From positions 1-34,073 of the forward strand of contig DTSI01000055.1 of NCBI GenBank assembly GCA_012965425.1: a stretch of 34,073 nt of DNA, read 5' to 3'. Of this stretch, positions 17,478 through 26,304 are shown in pieces. Origin of the DNA: Methylococcaceae bacterium (GTDB lineage: Bacteria > Pseudomonadota > Gammaproteobacteria > Methylococcales > Methylomonadaceae). Positions within the stretch are counted from its first letter, which is position 1; the number at the start of each line of letters is the position of its first letter. Position numbers and translations under genes: made by a program. Under the pieces are notes generated by a model. It saw only the letters and a program-made list of their open reading frames with translations, had not been told where the DNA came from and did no database searches.

Positions 17478-18527
17478 ATGAGTTGGAAAAACAACATGAA
17501 GGACGAGGCAACGGTGCTTGTTGTTGATGATGCTATTGAGAATATCATGATTATCGAAGCATTATTAGAGCAAGAGTATTGCATCCTATCTGCAGAAAAT
17601 GGTCAGCGAGCAATTGATATCTGTCTCAGTAGCCCCCCACCCGATTTAATTCTACTTGACGTTATGATGCCTGGATTGAATGGCTTTGAGGTTTGTCGTC
17701 GTTTAAAGTCTGACCCTAGAAGTGCCAAGATTCCTGTTATTTTTGTGACTTCTTATTCGGATAAAGAAGCAGAAGCGCAAGGGTTTAAAGAAGGCGCTGT
17801 AGATTTTATACCAAAACCTATTGACAACAATGTTCTTAACTCCCGAGTGAAAACGCATATAAATTTATCGAAAACGGAGCGATTTTTAGAAACAAAGGTG
17901 CAGCAACGTACGGAAGAGTTAATGCAAACCCAGTCGGAAGTATTGTATGCATTAGGACGTGCCGGTGAGTTTAAAGATAACGACACCGGGGCGCATGTGT
18001 ACCGAATGAGTCATTTTGCCAAAATTATAGCGAGCAAAGTAATTCAAAATAAAGAGTGGTTGGATTCACTTTTAATAGCATCTCCGATACATGATATTGG
18101 AAAAATTGGTATTCCTGATGCCATTTTGCTTAAAGAAGGACCTTTAGATATTGAAGAATGGAAGATTATGAAAACTCACCCGCAAGTGGGTAATCAAATT
18201 ATTGGTGATCAGAATCGCTCTGAAGTGATGTCGTTAGCCAAAGAAATTACTCTTGGACATCATGAGAAATGGGATGGGAGCGGTTATCCGTTGGGTTTGA
18301 AAGGCGAAGACATTCCATTTTCTGCGCGGGTGGTTGCTTTAGCCGATGTGTTTGATGCGTTGACGTCTGAGCGGCCTTACAAAAAAGCATGGTCTGTTGA
18401 TCAGGCGGTCAAGCATATTGATGAGTCATTTGGGCAGCATTTTGACCCCATTTTGGCGAAGCCATTTCATGAGGCTTTATCGGAAATGCTTGTTGTTAAA
18501 GAAGCCTTTAAAGATGTAACAGGCTAA
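17478..18527 (+). CDS. response regulator with HD-GYP domain (probable c-di-GMP phosphodiesterase)
   Basis: This 349-residue cytoplasmic protein has two domains. Residues 12-130 are a receiver domain with the phosphoacceptor D61 in LILLDVMMPGLNGFE, the T/S at 91-92 in FVTSYS and K113 in PKP. A short coiled linker follows at about 131-155. Residues 156-340 are an HD-GYP domain with HD at 205-206, HHEKWDGSGYP at 261-271 and ALADVFDALTSERPYKKAW. All metal-binding motifs are intact, so it is inferred to hydrolyse c-di-GMP in response to phosphorylation by an unknown sensor kinase, like RpfG. No histidine kinase is adjacent, so it is an orphan regulator. The first ATG is used, but an internal ATG at codon 7 (17496) is an alternative start. 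Confidence 0.92.
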   Translation: MSWKNNMKDEATVLVVDDAIENIMIIEALLEQEYCILSAENGQRAIDICLSSPPPDLILLDVMMPGLNGFEVCRRLKSDPRSAKIPVIFVTSYSDKEAEAQGFKEGAVDFIPKPIDNNVLNSRVKTHINLSKTERFLETKVQQRTEELMQTQSEVLYALGRAGEFKDNDTGAHVYRMSHFAKIIASKVIQNKEWLDSLLIASPIHDIGKIGIPDAILLKEGPLDIEEWKIMKTHPQVGNQIIGDQNRSEVMSLAKEITLGHHEKWDGSGYPLGLKGEDIPFSARVVALADVFDALTSERPYKKAWSVDQAVKHIDESFGQHFDPILAKPFHEALSEMLVVKEAFKDVTG

Positions 18528-18543
18528 GTGGGGCTGATGTAGG

Positions 18544-19122
18544 TTAAAATATCTGGACCTTAAATTTTTCCAGAATAGAAATTAATTTTATTAGTGGCAG
18601 CCCGACCAATGCATTAGGGTCTTCTGTTTGAACTCGTTGAAATAATGCAATCCCTCTTTTTTCCACTTGAAAGCCGCCAGCACAATGAATTGAAGGTTCG
18701 ATATGGACGTACCGTTCAATTTGTTTATCCGATAAGGCTTTAAACTGGACTGTGGTTATATCCAGTTTAGTTATTTGTTCGCCTGTTGTCGTATTAAGAA
18801 CAGTGATACTGGTATAGAATTTAACTTCTTGATTAGCGCACAACTGGAGTTGGGCGATATTATTTTTAAGTGTCCCAGGTTTTGTTAATTGTTGATCGTT
18901 TAACATAGCAACTTGATCAGAGCCAATAATTAGATGCTCTGGGTAACGGGTAGCTACCGATTTTGCTTTGATTTTGGCGAGTGTTATGGCGAGTTCTGAG
19001 GGCGTTTTTTTAATGTAATTTTGTTCATCTACCGTGGGAGAGGCAATGCAAAAAGGTAGGTGAAGGCTCTCAAGTAATGTTTTTCTATAGATTGAACTGG
19101 ATGCTAAAACAATTTTATGCAT
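18544..19122 (-). CDS. yceF: Maf-family nucleotide pyrophosphatase, YceF type
   Basis: This 192-residue protein opens with MHKIVLASSSIYRKTLLESL, the phosphate-binding Maf motif. It continues with PTVDEQ, LIIGSDQVAML carrying the catalytic aspartate, and KPGTLKNNIAQL. The wording fits the YceF subgroup that hydrolyses m7GTP and similar modified nucleotides, rather than the dTTP/UTP-specific YhdE group. The start is set at ATG 19122, because GGGGA stands five bases before it; an in-frame TTG lies 15 bases further upstream. The gene is divergent from yceD-rpmF-plsX, and Maf next to yceD-rpmF is also found in E. coli. Its 3' end converges on the HD-GYP gene with 16 bases between. Confidence 0.9.
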   Translation of the reverse strand: MHKIVLASSSIYRKTLLESLHLPFCIASPTVDEQNYIKKTPSELAITLAKIKAKSVATRYPEHLIIGSDQVAMLNDQQLTKPGTLKNNIAQLQLCANQEVKFYTSITVLNTTTGEQITKLDITTVQFKALSDKQIERYVHIEPSIHCAGGFQVEKRGIALFQRVQTEDPNALVGLPLIKLISILEKFKVQIF

Positions 19123-19154
19123 CGGTTTCCCCAACAAATTGATTAATAAAGGAA

Positions 19155-19183
19155 TTGACGATCTTAGCCAATAAATATATCAT
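19155..19183 (+). promoter_or_regulatory. promoter of yceD-rpmF
   Basis: TTGACG (19155-19160) and TATCAT (19178-19183) are separated by exactly 17 bases, each one mismatch from the sigma-70 consensus. The expected transcription start (about 19190) is only about three bases before the yceD ATG at 19193, and there is no Shine-Dalgarno site. Confidence 0.7.
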
Positions 19184-19192
19184 TGTATAGTT

Positions 19193-19708
19193 ATGTTAGA
19201 TAGATTCCCTGAATATATAAATCCTTTGTCTTTAGCGGAAAAACACCGTGAATATAAAGGGGAACTCAGTGTTTTGTCCATGCAGCGGTTGTCTGAACTT
19301 CTTATTAACAGTGAAGGGTGGGTGCATTTTCAGTTGCTTTTTTCAAAGCAAGGGAAAGTGGCGACAATAACGGGTGAAATTGAAGCTGAAGTCTATCTTG
19401 AGTGTCAAAATTGTCTGGGTACTATGGTGCATGTTGTTCGCAAAACTGTTCAGTTAGGGATTATTAATTCAACAGATGAGATTAAGCAGTTATCTGATCA
19501 TTTTGAACCGTTGGTACAGAGTGAAGATAAGATAGCGTTTAGAGAAATTGTTGAGGATGAAATTATTTTGTCAATTCCGGATGTACCTAAGCATACTGAA
19601 GTGTGTTTAGAGCAGGCTTTGGGAAAGACGGAAAATGAACTGGAAGAGGGCATTCAAAAGGAATCCCCTTTTTCGATATTAAAAGATTTAAAAAAAACCG
19701 GAGTATAG
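19193..19708 (+). CDS. yceD: YceD/DUF177 protein (23S rRNA accumulation)
   Basis: This 171-residue protein is of the DUF177 family, which is almost always encoded next to rpmF and is linked to 23S rRNA accumulation. The N-terminal [19 protein letters not shown], the central [20 protein letters not shown] with the conserved C-x2-C and the late [15 protein letters not shown] support this. The last third is acidic and probably flexible. It is followed two bases later by rpmF, so the two genes form one unit. The start lines up with the family N-terminus, which makes a later start unlikely even though no ribosome binding site is visible. The message is therefore predicted to be nearly leaderless. 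Confidence 0.9.
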   Translation: MLDRFPEYINPLSLAEKHREYKGELSVLSMQRLSELLINSEGWVHFQLLFSKQGKVATITGEIEAEVYLECQNCLGTMVHVVRKTVQLGIINSTDEIKQLSDHFEPLVQSEDKIAFREIVEDEIILSIPDVPKHTEVCLEQALGKTENELEEGIQKESPFSILKDLKKTGV

Positions 19709-19710
19709 AA

Positions 19711-19893
19711 ATGGCTGTTCAAAAAAGTCGCAAAACACGTGCTAAACGAGGTGATCGTAGAGCGCATGATAGTTTGACTGCAAAAACATTAACACAGGAT
19801 CCAATGAGTGGTGAAATGCATTTGCGTCACCATGTTAGTCCTGATGGGTATTACCAAGGTCGTCAAATCATTTCGACTACTGAAGAAGATTAA
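19711..19893 (+). CDS. rpmF: 50S ribosomal protein L32
   Basis: This 60-residue basic protein starts [20 protein letters not shown], the invariant L32 opening, and ends with [21 protein letters not shown]. It belongs to the large ribosomal subunit. Like many proteobacterial L32 proteins it lacks the four zinc cysteines, having G-E-M-H in place of the first cysteine pair. It is translated right after yceD (two-base gap) and is followed by a long hairpin before plsX. Confidence 0.97.
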   Translation: MAVQKSRKTRAKRGDRRAHDSLTAKTLTQDPMSGEMHLRHHVSPDGYYQGRQIISTTEED

Positions 19894-19908
19894 CAGTAAT
19901 GACATATG

Positions 19909-19943
19909 CAGCCATTGATGCCGTTTTACGGGGTCAGTGGCTG
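19909..19943 (+). promoter_or_regulatory. long hairpin between rpmF and plsX
   Basis: Fifteen bases (19909-19923) pair with 19929-19943 around a five-base loop TTTTA, with two G-U pairs and one G-G mismatch. Flanking ATGCA and TGCAT could lengthen the stem. No strong T-run follows, so it is not a standard terminator. It could be an RNase processing site, a partial terminator or a stability element separating rpmF from the fab genes. Confidence 0.65.
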
Positions 19944-20012
19944 TTGTGCATTTAAAGCATAGATAATTGAAATGCATGTTTGTTTGATTATGAGTGAATT
20001 CCGGAGTTATTT

Positions 20013-21044
20013 GTGAGTATTGGTTCAACAATTGCTATTGATGCTATGGGGGGGGATTTTGGGCCCGAGGTAACAATTCCCGCATCGTTACAATGTCTTA
20101 AAGACAATGTGAATTTAAGATTGATTTTCGTGGGTGACGAAACGGTTATTAGAGAATATTTAGAAGCACAGGGGCATCAGGATTCTAAGCGAATCACAAT
20201 ACAACATGCATCTCAAAAAGTTGAAATGCATGATTCACCTGCAAAAGTGCTACGCACCAAGAAGGACTCATCAATGCGTGTTGCTATTAATTTAGTTCGT
20301 AGCGGTGAAGCAGATGCTTGCGTGAGTGCTGGGAATACGGGGGCATTAATGGCTACAGCTCGATTTGTTTTGAAAATGATTCCAGGCATTGATCGCCCAG
20401 CGATTATCTCAACCTTACCTTCTGTTTTTGGGCATACGCATGTGCTTGACTTAGGCGCTAATGTTGATAGTAGTGCGGAACATTTATTTCAGTTTGGTGT
20501 TATGGGTTCAGAATTAGTTAAAGCTATTGACGGTATTGATAATCCAACCTTAGGTCTTCTAAATATTGGTGAAGAGGATATGAAGGGCAATGAGCAGGTT
20601 AAAATGGCGGCTCAATTATTTGAAAATTCAGATTTGAATTATATCGGTTTTGTCGAGGGAACAGCTTTAAATGCGGGTTCAACGAAGGTGGATTTAATTG
20701 TGGCCGATGGTTTTGTTGGTAATGTTGCCCTTAAAGCTATAGAAGGCGCGGCTAAAATGATTAGCCATGCATTGAAAGAGGCCTTTAATAAGAATTTGTT
20801 GACAAAATTAACAGCGTTAGCCGTAATGCCGGTGTTGAGTACTTTTAAACAGAGGATAGATCCGCGGCTATATAATGGCGCAACTTTTTTAGGTCTTCGT
20901 GGCACGGTGATTAAAAGTCACGGTGGAGCTGATGTGGTTGCCTTTGCTAATGCAGTTAAAATAGCCGAGGTTGAAATAGCACAAGATATTCCTAAAAAAA
21001 TAAGTGAGCGCGTACAGCAGGTTTTGGCTGAGAGGAAACACTGA
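20013..21044 (+). CDS. plsX: phosphate acyltransferase PlsX
   Basis: This 343-residue protein is PlsX, which makes acyl-phosphate from acyl-ACP for the first acylation of glycerol-3-phosphate. Seen are [19 protein letters not shown] at the N-terminus, [32 protein letters not shown], and [20 protein letters not shown]. The start is GTG at 20013 with CGGAG six bases upstream, a good ribosome binding site. It begins the plsX-fabH-fabD-fabG series, overlapping fabH by one base. The 119 bases before it hold the rpmF hairpin. No FapR- or FabR-like operator was recognised. It is expected to be peripheral to the inner membrane. Confidence 0.97.
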   Translation: MSIGSTIAIDAMGGDFGPEVTIPASLQCLKDNVNLRLIFVGDETVIREYLEAQGHQDSKRITIQHASQKVEMHDSPAKVLRTKKDSSMRVAINLVRSGEADACVSAGNTGALMATARFVLKMIPGIDRPAIISTLPSVFGHTHVLDLGANVDSSAEHLFQFGVMGSELVKAIDGIDNPTLGLLNIGEEDMKGNEQVKMAAQLFENSDLNYIGFVEGTALNAGSTKVDLIVADGFVGNVALKAIEGAAKMISHALKEAFNKNLLTKLTALAVMPVLSTFKQRIDPRLYNGATFLGLRGTVIKSHGGADVVAFANAVKIAEVEIAQDIPKKISERVQQVLAERKH

Positions 21045-22006
21045 TGACTTTTTATTCGCGAATCGCTGGAACGGGCGGTTATTTACCTGAAGAAATTCGT
21101 AGCAACGATGATATTTCAAAAATGGTTGATACTTCTGATAGTTGGATTTATGAACGTACAGGCATTAAGAATCGTCATGTGGCGGCGTCTCATGAAACCG
21201 CTTCTAGTATGGCAGAAGTTGTTGCTCGCCAAGCGCTTGAGACTGCTGGAATAGATGCTCAAGAAATAGATTTGATAGTATTGGCGAGCAGTACACCTGA
21301 CCGGGTTTTCCCCAGTGCAGCTTGCTTATTACAGCAACGATTAGAGATTCGTGATTGTGCTGCTTTTGATGTTTCAGCGGCTTGTTCTGGTTTTATCTAT
21401 GCATTAAGTATCGCTGATCAATATATTAAGTCCGGAACGGCTAAAAAAGTTTTAGTCATTGGGTCTGAGCTTAATACGCGTGTAGTCGACTGGACCGATA
21501 GAGGGACTTGTATTCTTTTTGGTGATGGTGCGGGTGGCGTTATTCTTGAGGCCTCAGAAGAACCGGGTGTTTTATCAACGCATATACATTCAGATGGGAA
21601 ATATCAGGACTTGCTTTATTTACCAAACCCACAGGCTGAAATTGAGCCTGAAGAGGATGGAAATATTGTCATGAAAGGTAATGAGGTTTTTCGTATTGCG
21701 GTTAATACATTAGGGCGAATTGTTGACGAAACCTTAGCCGCTAACAATATGACAAGAGCAGAGATTGATTGGTTGGTTCCCCATCAGGCGAATACGCGTA
21801 TTATCGGAGCGACAGCCAAAAAATTAAAAATGTCTATGGATCATGTGGTTATGACGCTTGAGAATCAGGGTAATACTTCATCGGCATCGGTGCCATTAGC
21901 ACTTAATGAAGCGGTACGTGATGGCAGAATTAAGCGTGGTCAAACGATATTATTAGAAGCGTTTGGCGGTGGTTTTACGTGGGGCTCTGCGTTAATAAAA
22001 TATTAA
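21044..22006 (+). CDS. fabH: beta-ketoacyl-ACP synthase III
   Basis: This 320-residue thiolase-fold enzyme starts type II fatty-acid synthesis by condensing acetyl-CoA with malonyl-ACP. The catalytic triad is visible: C114 in [14 protein letters not shown]247 in [11 protein letters not shown] and N277 in [10 protein letters not shown]. The N-terminal [11 protein letters not shown] and [15 protein letters not shown], and the C-terminal [15 protein letters not shown], are typical. It is of standard length. The ATG shares one base with the plsX stop, and fabD follows after 20 bases. Confidence 0.98.
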   Translation: MTFYSRIAGTGGYLPEEIRSNDDISKMVDTSDSWIYERTGIKNRHVAASHETASSMAEVVARQALETAGIDAQEIDLIVLASSTPDRVFPSAACLLQQRLEIRDCAAFDVSAACSGFIYALSIADQYIKSGTAKKVLVIGSELNTRVVDWTDRGTCILFGDGAGGVILEASEEPGVLSTHIHSDGKYQDLLYLPNPQAEIEPEEDGNIVMKGNEVFRIAVNTLGRIVDETLAANNMTRAEIDWLVPHQANTRIIGATAKKLKMSMDHVVMTLENQGNTSSASVPLALNEAVRDGRIKRGQTILLEAFGGGFTWGSALIKY

Positions 22007-22026
22007 TTTGAGGTGGGTTTTTTTTA

Positions 22027-22977
22027 ATGGAAGATCAACAAAGTAATTTAGCATTTGTATTTCCTGGGCAGGGTTCACAATCTATTGGAATGCTCACTGC
22101 ATTAGCGGAGAGTCATGCCGAGGTTAAACAGGTTTTTGAACAGGCTTCAGAAATTCTTAGTATTGATTTTTGGAAATTAATACAAGAAGGTCCTGTTGAG
22201 GCACTTAACCAAACACAAAATACTCAGCCGGTCATGTTGGCAGCGGGAATTGCTACGTGGAAGGTATGGTGTCAGCAAACTAATGTTAGACCGCAGTATA
22301 TTGCAGGACATAGTCTTGGTGAATATACGGCTTTAGTGGCGGCAGGCGCTATCTCCTTTGAAGATGCAATTTTATTAGTTGCCGAGCGCGGGCGCTTAAT
22401 GCAAGAAGCGGTTCCGCAAGGTACGGGTGCAATGGCAGCCATTTTAGGGTTAACGGATGAGCAGGTTGTGACTATTTGTGAAGAAACTGCTCATGGCGAA
22501 ATTGTTTCAGCCGTTAATTTTAATTCGCCGGGACAGGTTGTGATTGCGGGTAATACTGCGGCTGTTGACCGAGCGATGACAGCGGCAAAAGATGCTGGCG
22601 CTAAACGTGCGCTTTTGTTGCCAGTAAGTGTTCCTTCGCATTGTGCATTGATGGAATCTGCAGCGAGTAAACTAGCTGATGTTCTTGCCCCCCTGACCAT
22701 GCAAGCCCCAAATATGACATTAATTCATAATGTAGATGTGGGCTCCCACTCGGAACCTGATGCTATTAAAGCGTTACTTAAATCTCAGCTTTATCAACCG
22801 GTTCGTTGGGTCGAGACGGTTCAATACATACAAAGTCAAGAAGTTGAATATTTTATTGAATGTGGTCCAGGTAAAGTTTTAATGAGTCTGAATAAACGTA
22901 TTGCTAAAGGTAGAAATCATTTGGCAATTTTTGATTCTTCAACCTTAGATAATGTATTGGAGGCAGTTAATGACTAA
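22027..22977 (+). CDS. fabD: malonyl-CoA:ACP transacylase
   Basis: This 316-residue enzyme loads malonyl groups onto ACP. The N-terminal LAFVFPGQGSQSIGML, the nucleophile elbow AGHSLGEYTAL with S96, and PSHCALM with H205 are all present, as is the C-terminal ECGPGKVLMSLNKRI. It uses the acyl-ACP carrier encoded two genes on and supplies FabH and FabF. Its stop overlaps the start of fabG by eight bases, so the two are translationally coupled. Nothing suggests a polyketide-synthase context rather than primary metabolism. Confidence 0.98.
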   Translation: MEDQQSNLAFVFPGQGSQSIGMLTALAESHAEVKQVFEQASEILSIDFWKLIQEGPVEALNQTQNTQPVMLAAGIATWKVWCQQTNVRPQYIAGHSLGEYTALVAAGAISFEDAILLVAERGRLMQEAVPQGTGAMAAILGLTDEQVVTICEETAHGEIVSAVNFNSPGQVVIAGNTAAVDRAMTAAKDAGAKRALLLPVSVPSHCALMESAASKLADVLAPLTMQAPNMTLIHNVDVGSHSEPDAIKALLKSQLYQPVRWVETVQYIQSQEVEYFIECGPGKVLMSLNKRIAKGRNHLAIFDSSTLDNVLEAVND

Positions 22978-23707
22978 ACAAATTGCATTGGTAACCGGAG
23001 CTAGTCGCGGAATCGGTCGTGCTATTGCAGAAAAGCTCGCACAAGATGGTTTTTTTGTTATTGGAACTGCAACGTCACAAAAAGGTGCTGACGCAATCAC
23101 TGCTTATTTAGCTGAAAATAATTTATCGGGAACAGGTTGTGAATTGAATGTTTCAGATTCTGAGTCTATTGCTGCTGTTATTAAAACAATTAACGAGAGC
23201 TATGGTGCTCCAACTGTTTTAGTTAATAATGCAGGTATTACACGTGATAATTTGTTGATGCGAATGAAAGATGATGAATGGAACGACATTATTAATACTA
23301 ATTTAACCTCTATTTTTAGGATGAGTAAGGCTTGTCTTAGAGGGATGATGAAAGCAAAGGTAGGTCGTGTTATTAATATTTCTTCGGTGGTAGGTTCTAC
23401 CGGAAATGCAGGGCAAACTAATTATGCAGCGGCGAAAGCGGGTATGGTTGGATTTACTAAGTCAATGGCGAAAGAAGTGGGTAGCCGAAATATTACTGTA
23501 AATACAGTGGCGCCTGGTTTTATTGATACTGATATGACGCGTGAATTGGCTGATGAACATAAAGAAGTCTTATTAGCTTCGATTCCTTTAAGTCGATTAG
23601 GCGCACCTGAAGAAATTGCACATGCTGTTTCTTTTTTAGCTTCTGATGGGGCTGCTTATGTAACAGGGGAAACTTTACATGTGAATGGCGGCATGTTTAT
23701 GCCCTAA
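22970..23707 (+). CDS. fabG: 3-oxoacyl-ACP reductase
   Basis: This 245-residue short-chain dehydrogenase is FabG. The NADPH motif TGASRGIG lies at 9-16, NNAG at 86-89, and the catalytic residues S139, Y152 and K156 are in INISSVVGS and NYAAAKAG. The last segment, YVTGETLHVNGGMFM, is the FabG signature. The start is ATG 22970, because GGAGG at 22959-22963 stands six bases before it and the protein then begins MTKQIALVTGAS; an in-frame ATG lies 18 bases upstream. It overlaps fabD by eight bases. A 10-bp hairpin directly follows its stop. Confidence 0.97.
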   Translation: MTKQIALVTGASRGIGRAIAEKLAQDGFFVIGTATSQKGADAITAYLAENNLSGTGCELNVSDSESIAAVIKTINESYGAPTVLVNNAGITRDNLLMRMKDDEWNDIINTNLTSIFRMSKACLRGMMKAKVGRVINISSVVGSTGNAGQTNYAAAKAGMVGFTKSMAKEVGSRNITVNTVAPGFIDTDMTRELADEHKEVLLASIPLSRLGAPEEIAHAVSFLASDGAAYVTGETLHVNGGMFMP

Positions 23708-23737
23708 CTTATTGAAATAATAATGATTTTCAATAAG
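23708..23737 (+). promoter_or_regulatory. hairpin directly after fabG
   Basis: CTTATTGAAA (23708-23717) pairs perfectly with TTTCAATAAG (23728-23737) around a ten-base loop. No T-run follows, so it may be a processing or stability element, or a weak terminator, rather than a strong one. Confidence 0.5.
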
Positions 23738-23761
23738 GGCCTTGGATTGTAAATTTCTTGG

Positions 23762-23789
23762 GTGACTTTTTCCGAAATTGACGTATAAT
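23762..23789 (+). promoter_or_regulatory. candidate promoter of acpP
   Basis: A perfect TATAAT at 23784-23789 has GTGACT at 23762-23767 as a four-of-six -35 with 16-base spacing. It lies 85 bases before acpP. A separate promoter fits the high ACP level known in bacteria and the terminator after the gene. Confidence 0.55.
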
Positions 23790-23873
23790 TTAGCCGCAAT
23801 TGTGACTATTCTATGAGTTCATTATGTTCTGTAGAGATAGCCAAATTTTAGAGTAATTTGAAGGAAACTTAAA

Positions 23874-24104
23874 ATGAGTGATATTGAAAAACGTGTAAAA
23901 AAGATTGTTGCAGAACAGTTAGGTGTTAAAGAAGATATAGCAAATGATTCTTCTTTTGTTGATGATTTAGGCGCTGATTCATTGGATACAGTGGAGTTAG
24001 TAATGGCGCTGGAAGAAGAATTTGAGTGCGAAATTCCAGATGAAGACGCTGAAAAAATTACCAGCGTTCAGCAAGCGATTGATTACGTCAACGCAAATAA
24101 ATAA
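23874..24104 (+). CDS. acpP: acyl carrier protein
   Basis: This 76-residue acidic protein is the primary ACP. The serine that receives 4'-phosphopantetheine is S36 in [21 protein letters not shown], and VQQAIDYV near the end is usual. It carries the growing acyl chain between FabD, FabH, FabG and FabF, all encoded nearby. AAGGA lies nine bases before the ATG. The gene has its own candidate promoter upstream and a terminator downstream, so it can be made as a short abundant transcript. Confidence 0.98.
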   Translation: MSDIEKRVKKIVAEQLGVKEDIANDSSFVDDLGADSLDTVELVMALEEEFECEIPDEDAEKITSVQQAIDYVNANK

Positions 24105-24121
24105 GGTTAAAATATAGAATC

Positions 24122-24155
24122 AGCGGGTTTCATTTGAGCCCCGCTCTGTTTTTTT
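24122..24155 (+). terminator. intrinsic terminator after acpP
   Basis: AGCGGG (24122-24127) pairs with CCCGCT (24140-24145) around a twelve-base loop, and a run of seven T at 24149-24155 follows closely. It should end most acpP transcripts before fabF; read-through probably supplies part of the fabF mRNA. Confidence 0.82.
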
Positions 24156-24185
24156 GCTTTTTACAAAGACTTATAAGGTAATAAA

Positions 24186-25430
24186 TTGAGTTCTCGTCGA
24201 GTTGTGATCACTGGATTAGGGGCTGTTACGCCATTGGCGAATACGGTCTCTGACACATGGGATGGTATCGTTAACGGTAAAAGCGGTATCAGTGCTATTG
24301 ATTCATTTGATATATCACCTTTTGCATCGCGCTTTGGCGGTGTTATCAGAGACTTTGATATCAGTCAATATATTCCATTGAAAGATGCCAAGCGGATGGA
24401 TGGATTTATCCATTACGGATTGGCTGCCGGTAGTCAGGCGATTGAAGATGCAGGTCTTATTGTTACGGATGAAAATGCGGAACGTATTGGGGTGGCTATT
24501 GGTGCTGGTATTGGTGGTGTGACAGGTATTGAAGATTGTCATGCAACCTATGTAAAAGGTGGCCCACGACGTATTTCCCCTTTCTTTGTTCCCGGGAATA
24601 TTATTAATATGATATCCGGTAATTTATCGATAAAGTACGGTCTTAAAGGCCCTAATTTTGCAATTGTTACCGCCTGTACCACCGGAACACATAATATTGG
24701 TGATTCGGCTAGATTGATTAAATACGGCGATGCCGATGTTATGGTCGCAGGGGGGGCGGAACGTTGCACCAGTTCACCGACTGCAATGGGCGGATTTGCC
24801 TCGGCTAAAGCATTATCTCGGCGTAATGATGACCCACAGATAGCTAGTCGTCCTTGGGATGTTGACCGGGATGGTTTTGTTTTAAGTGATGGTGCCGGTG
24901 TTGTGGTTCTAGAAGAACTTGAGCATGCTAAAAAACGAGGTGCAAAAATTTATGCTGAGCTCGTTGGCTACGGTATGAGTGCTGATGCTTATCATATGAC
25001 ATCACCGTCTGAAAGTGGTGAAGGGGCGGCACGTTGTATGACTAATGCCTTACGAGACGCACAGTTAAATGCCGATCAGGTTGATTATATTAATGCGCAT
25101 GGTACGTCAACGCCTGCAGGTGACATCGCTGAGACCCAAGCCGTTAAAAGAGCACTGGGCGATGCCGCTTATAAGACGGCCATGAGTTCAACAAAATCAA
25201 TGATTGGACACATGTTAGGCGCTGCAGGTGGAATAGAAGCGGTATTAACAGCGTTAGCCATTCAGGACCAAGTGGCTCCACCTACCATTAATCTTGATAA
25301 CCAAGATCCGGCATGTGATCTTGATTATATTCCTAATACTGCAAGAAATATGGTTATTGATATTGCCGTTTCTAATTCTTTTGGATTTGGTGGAACTAAT
25401 GGTAGCCTTGTTTTCAAACGTTTCTCATAA
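24186..25430 (+). CDS. fabF: beta-ketoacyl-ACP synthase II
   Basis: This 414-residue elongating condensing enzyme has the active-site cysteine C164 in [13 protein letters not shown], and histidines in [11 protein letters not shown] and [12 protein letters not shown]. The C-terminal [15 protein letters not shown] is standard. It condenses malonyl-ACP with growing acyl-ACP. The annotated start is TTG at 24186 (giving [16 protein letters not shown]), with TAAGG about eight bases upstream; the protein then matches the family N-terminus, and no ATG or GTG is better placed. It lies 81 bases after acpP, past a terminator, and leads into pabC, in the usual fabF-pabC-mltG order. Confidence 0.96.
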   Translation: MSSRRVVITGLGAVTPLANTVSDTWDGIVNGKSGISAIDSFDISPFASRFGGVIRDFDISQYIPLKDAKRMDGFIHYGLAAGSQAIEDAGLIVTDENAERIGVAIGAGIGGVTGIEDCHATYVKGGPRRISPFFVPGNIINMISGNLSIKYGLKGPNFAIVTACTTGTHNIGDSARLIKYGDADVMVAGGAERCTSSPTAMGGFASAKALSRRNDDPQIASRPWDVDRDGFVLSDGAGVVVLEELEHAKKRGAKIYAELVGYGMSADAYHMTSPSESGEGAARCMTNALRDAQLNADQVDYINAHGTSTPAGDIAETQAVKRALGDAAYKTAMSSTKSMIGHMLGAAGGIEAVLTALAIQDQVAPPTINLDNQDPACDLDYIPNTARNMVIDIAVSNSFGFGGTNGSLVFKRFS

Positions 25431-25467
25431 AAAATACATTTTCTTCTGATGTAATTATTTTCAGACT

Positions 25468-26304
25468 GTGCTGACTGATGTACTTATTAATGGTGAAAAG
25501 AAATACAATTTAGATATAGCTGATCGTGGTCTTCAATACGGCGATGGTTTATTTGAAACGATAGCAGTTACCTCAGGGCGAGCTGTTTTTATTTCACGTC
25601 ATCTTGATCGTTTACAACGGGGTTGTAAGCAACTGTTCATTCCTTATCCTGGCGATAATATTCTTTTAAGTGAAATCGATCTTTTGCTCGAAGGAACCGA
25701 AAGTGCCGTTCTTAAAATTCAAATAACCCGAGGGCAAGGCGGTCGAGGTTATCGACAGCCCGAAATTGTTGAGCCTACGAGAATCTTGTCGTTGTACCCC
25801 TTTCCTATTTTTCCTGAGTGTTATAAACAAGAAGGTGTAAGAGTTAGATTCTGTTCAGGCAGACTAAGTTCTAATCCAAGGTTAGCCGGTATTAAGCATA
25901 CAAATCGCCTTGAGCAGGTTTTAGCACGCGCTGAGTGGGTTTCGGAATCAATACAGGAAGGTCTGATGTTTGATCAACAGGGGCACTTAGTTGAAGGTAC
26001 CATGAGTAATGTCTTTATGGTTAAAGACGGTATGGTCTTAACGCCTCTTTTGGAGAATTGTGGCGTTGCGGGAATAATCCGTGGCATTATCTTAGAGTAT
26101 GGGGCTGACCATGGCTTTCATGTTGAACCGCAATTATTAACGAAAGAGCATTTGTACCAAGCTGATGAGGTTTTTTTAACGAATAGTATTATTGGTATTT
26201 GGCCGGTCAGTCACTTAGACAATTATAGTCTTTCTGTAGGAGCGGTAACGCATCAGATCAATCAGTGTTTAGATCAATTAAAAACTCAGGATATTCAGTT
26301 ATGA
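25468..26304 (+). CDS. pabC: 4-amino-4-deoxychorismate lyase
   Basis: This 278-residue fold-type IV PLP enzyme is PabC, which releases pyruvate from aminodeoxychorismate to give p-aminobenzoate for folate. Seen are DRGLQYGDGLFETIAV near the N-terminus, the PLP lysine in AGIKHTNRLEQVLARAEW and the late EGTMSNVFMVKDG, CGVAGIIRG and LTNSIIGIWPV. Branched-chain aminotransferase is unlikely given length and wording. The start is GTG at 25468. The position between fabF and mltG is the same as in E. coli. It complements folE, the other folate gene of the window, which makes the pterin half. Its last four bases overlap mltG. Confidence 0.94.
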   Translation: MLTDVLINGEKKYNLDIADRGLQYGDGLFETIAVTSGRAVFISRHLDRLQRGCKQLFIPYPGDNILLSEIDLLLEGTESAVLKIQITRGQGGRGYRQPEIVEPTRILSLYPFPIFPECYKQEGVRVRFCSGRLSSNPRLAGIKHTNRLEQVLARAEWVSESIQEGLMFDQQGHLVEGTMSNVFMVKDGMVLTPLLENCGVAGIIRGIILEYGADHGFHVEPQLLTKEHLYQADEVFLTNSIIGIWPVSHLDNYSLSVGAVTHQINQCLDQLKTQDIQL

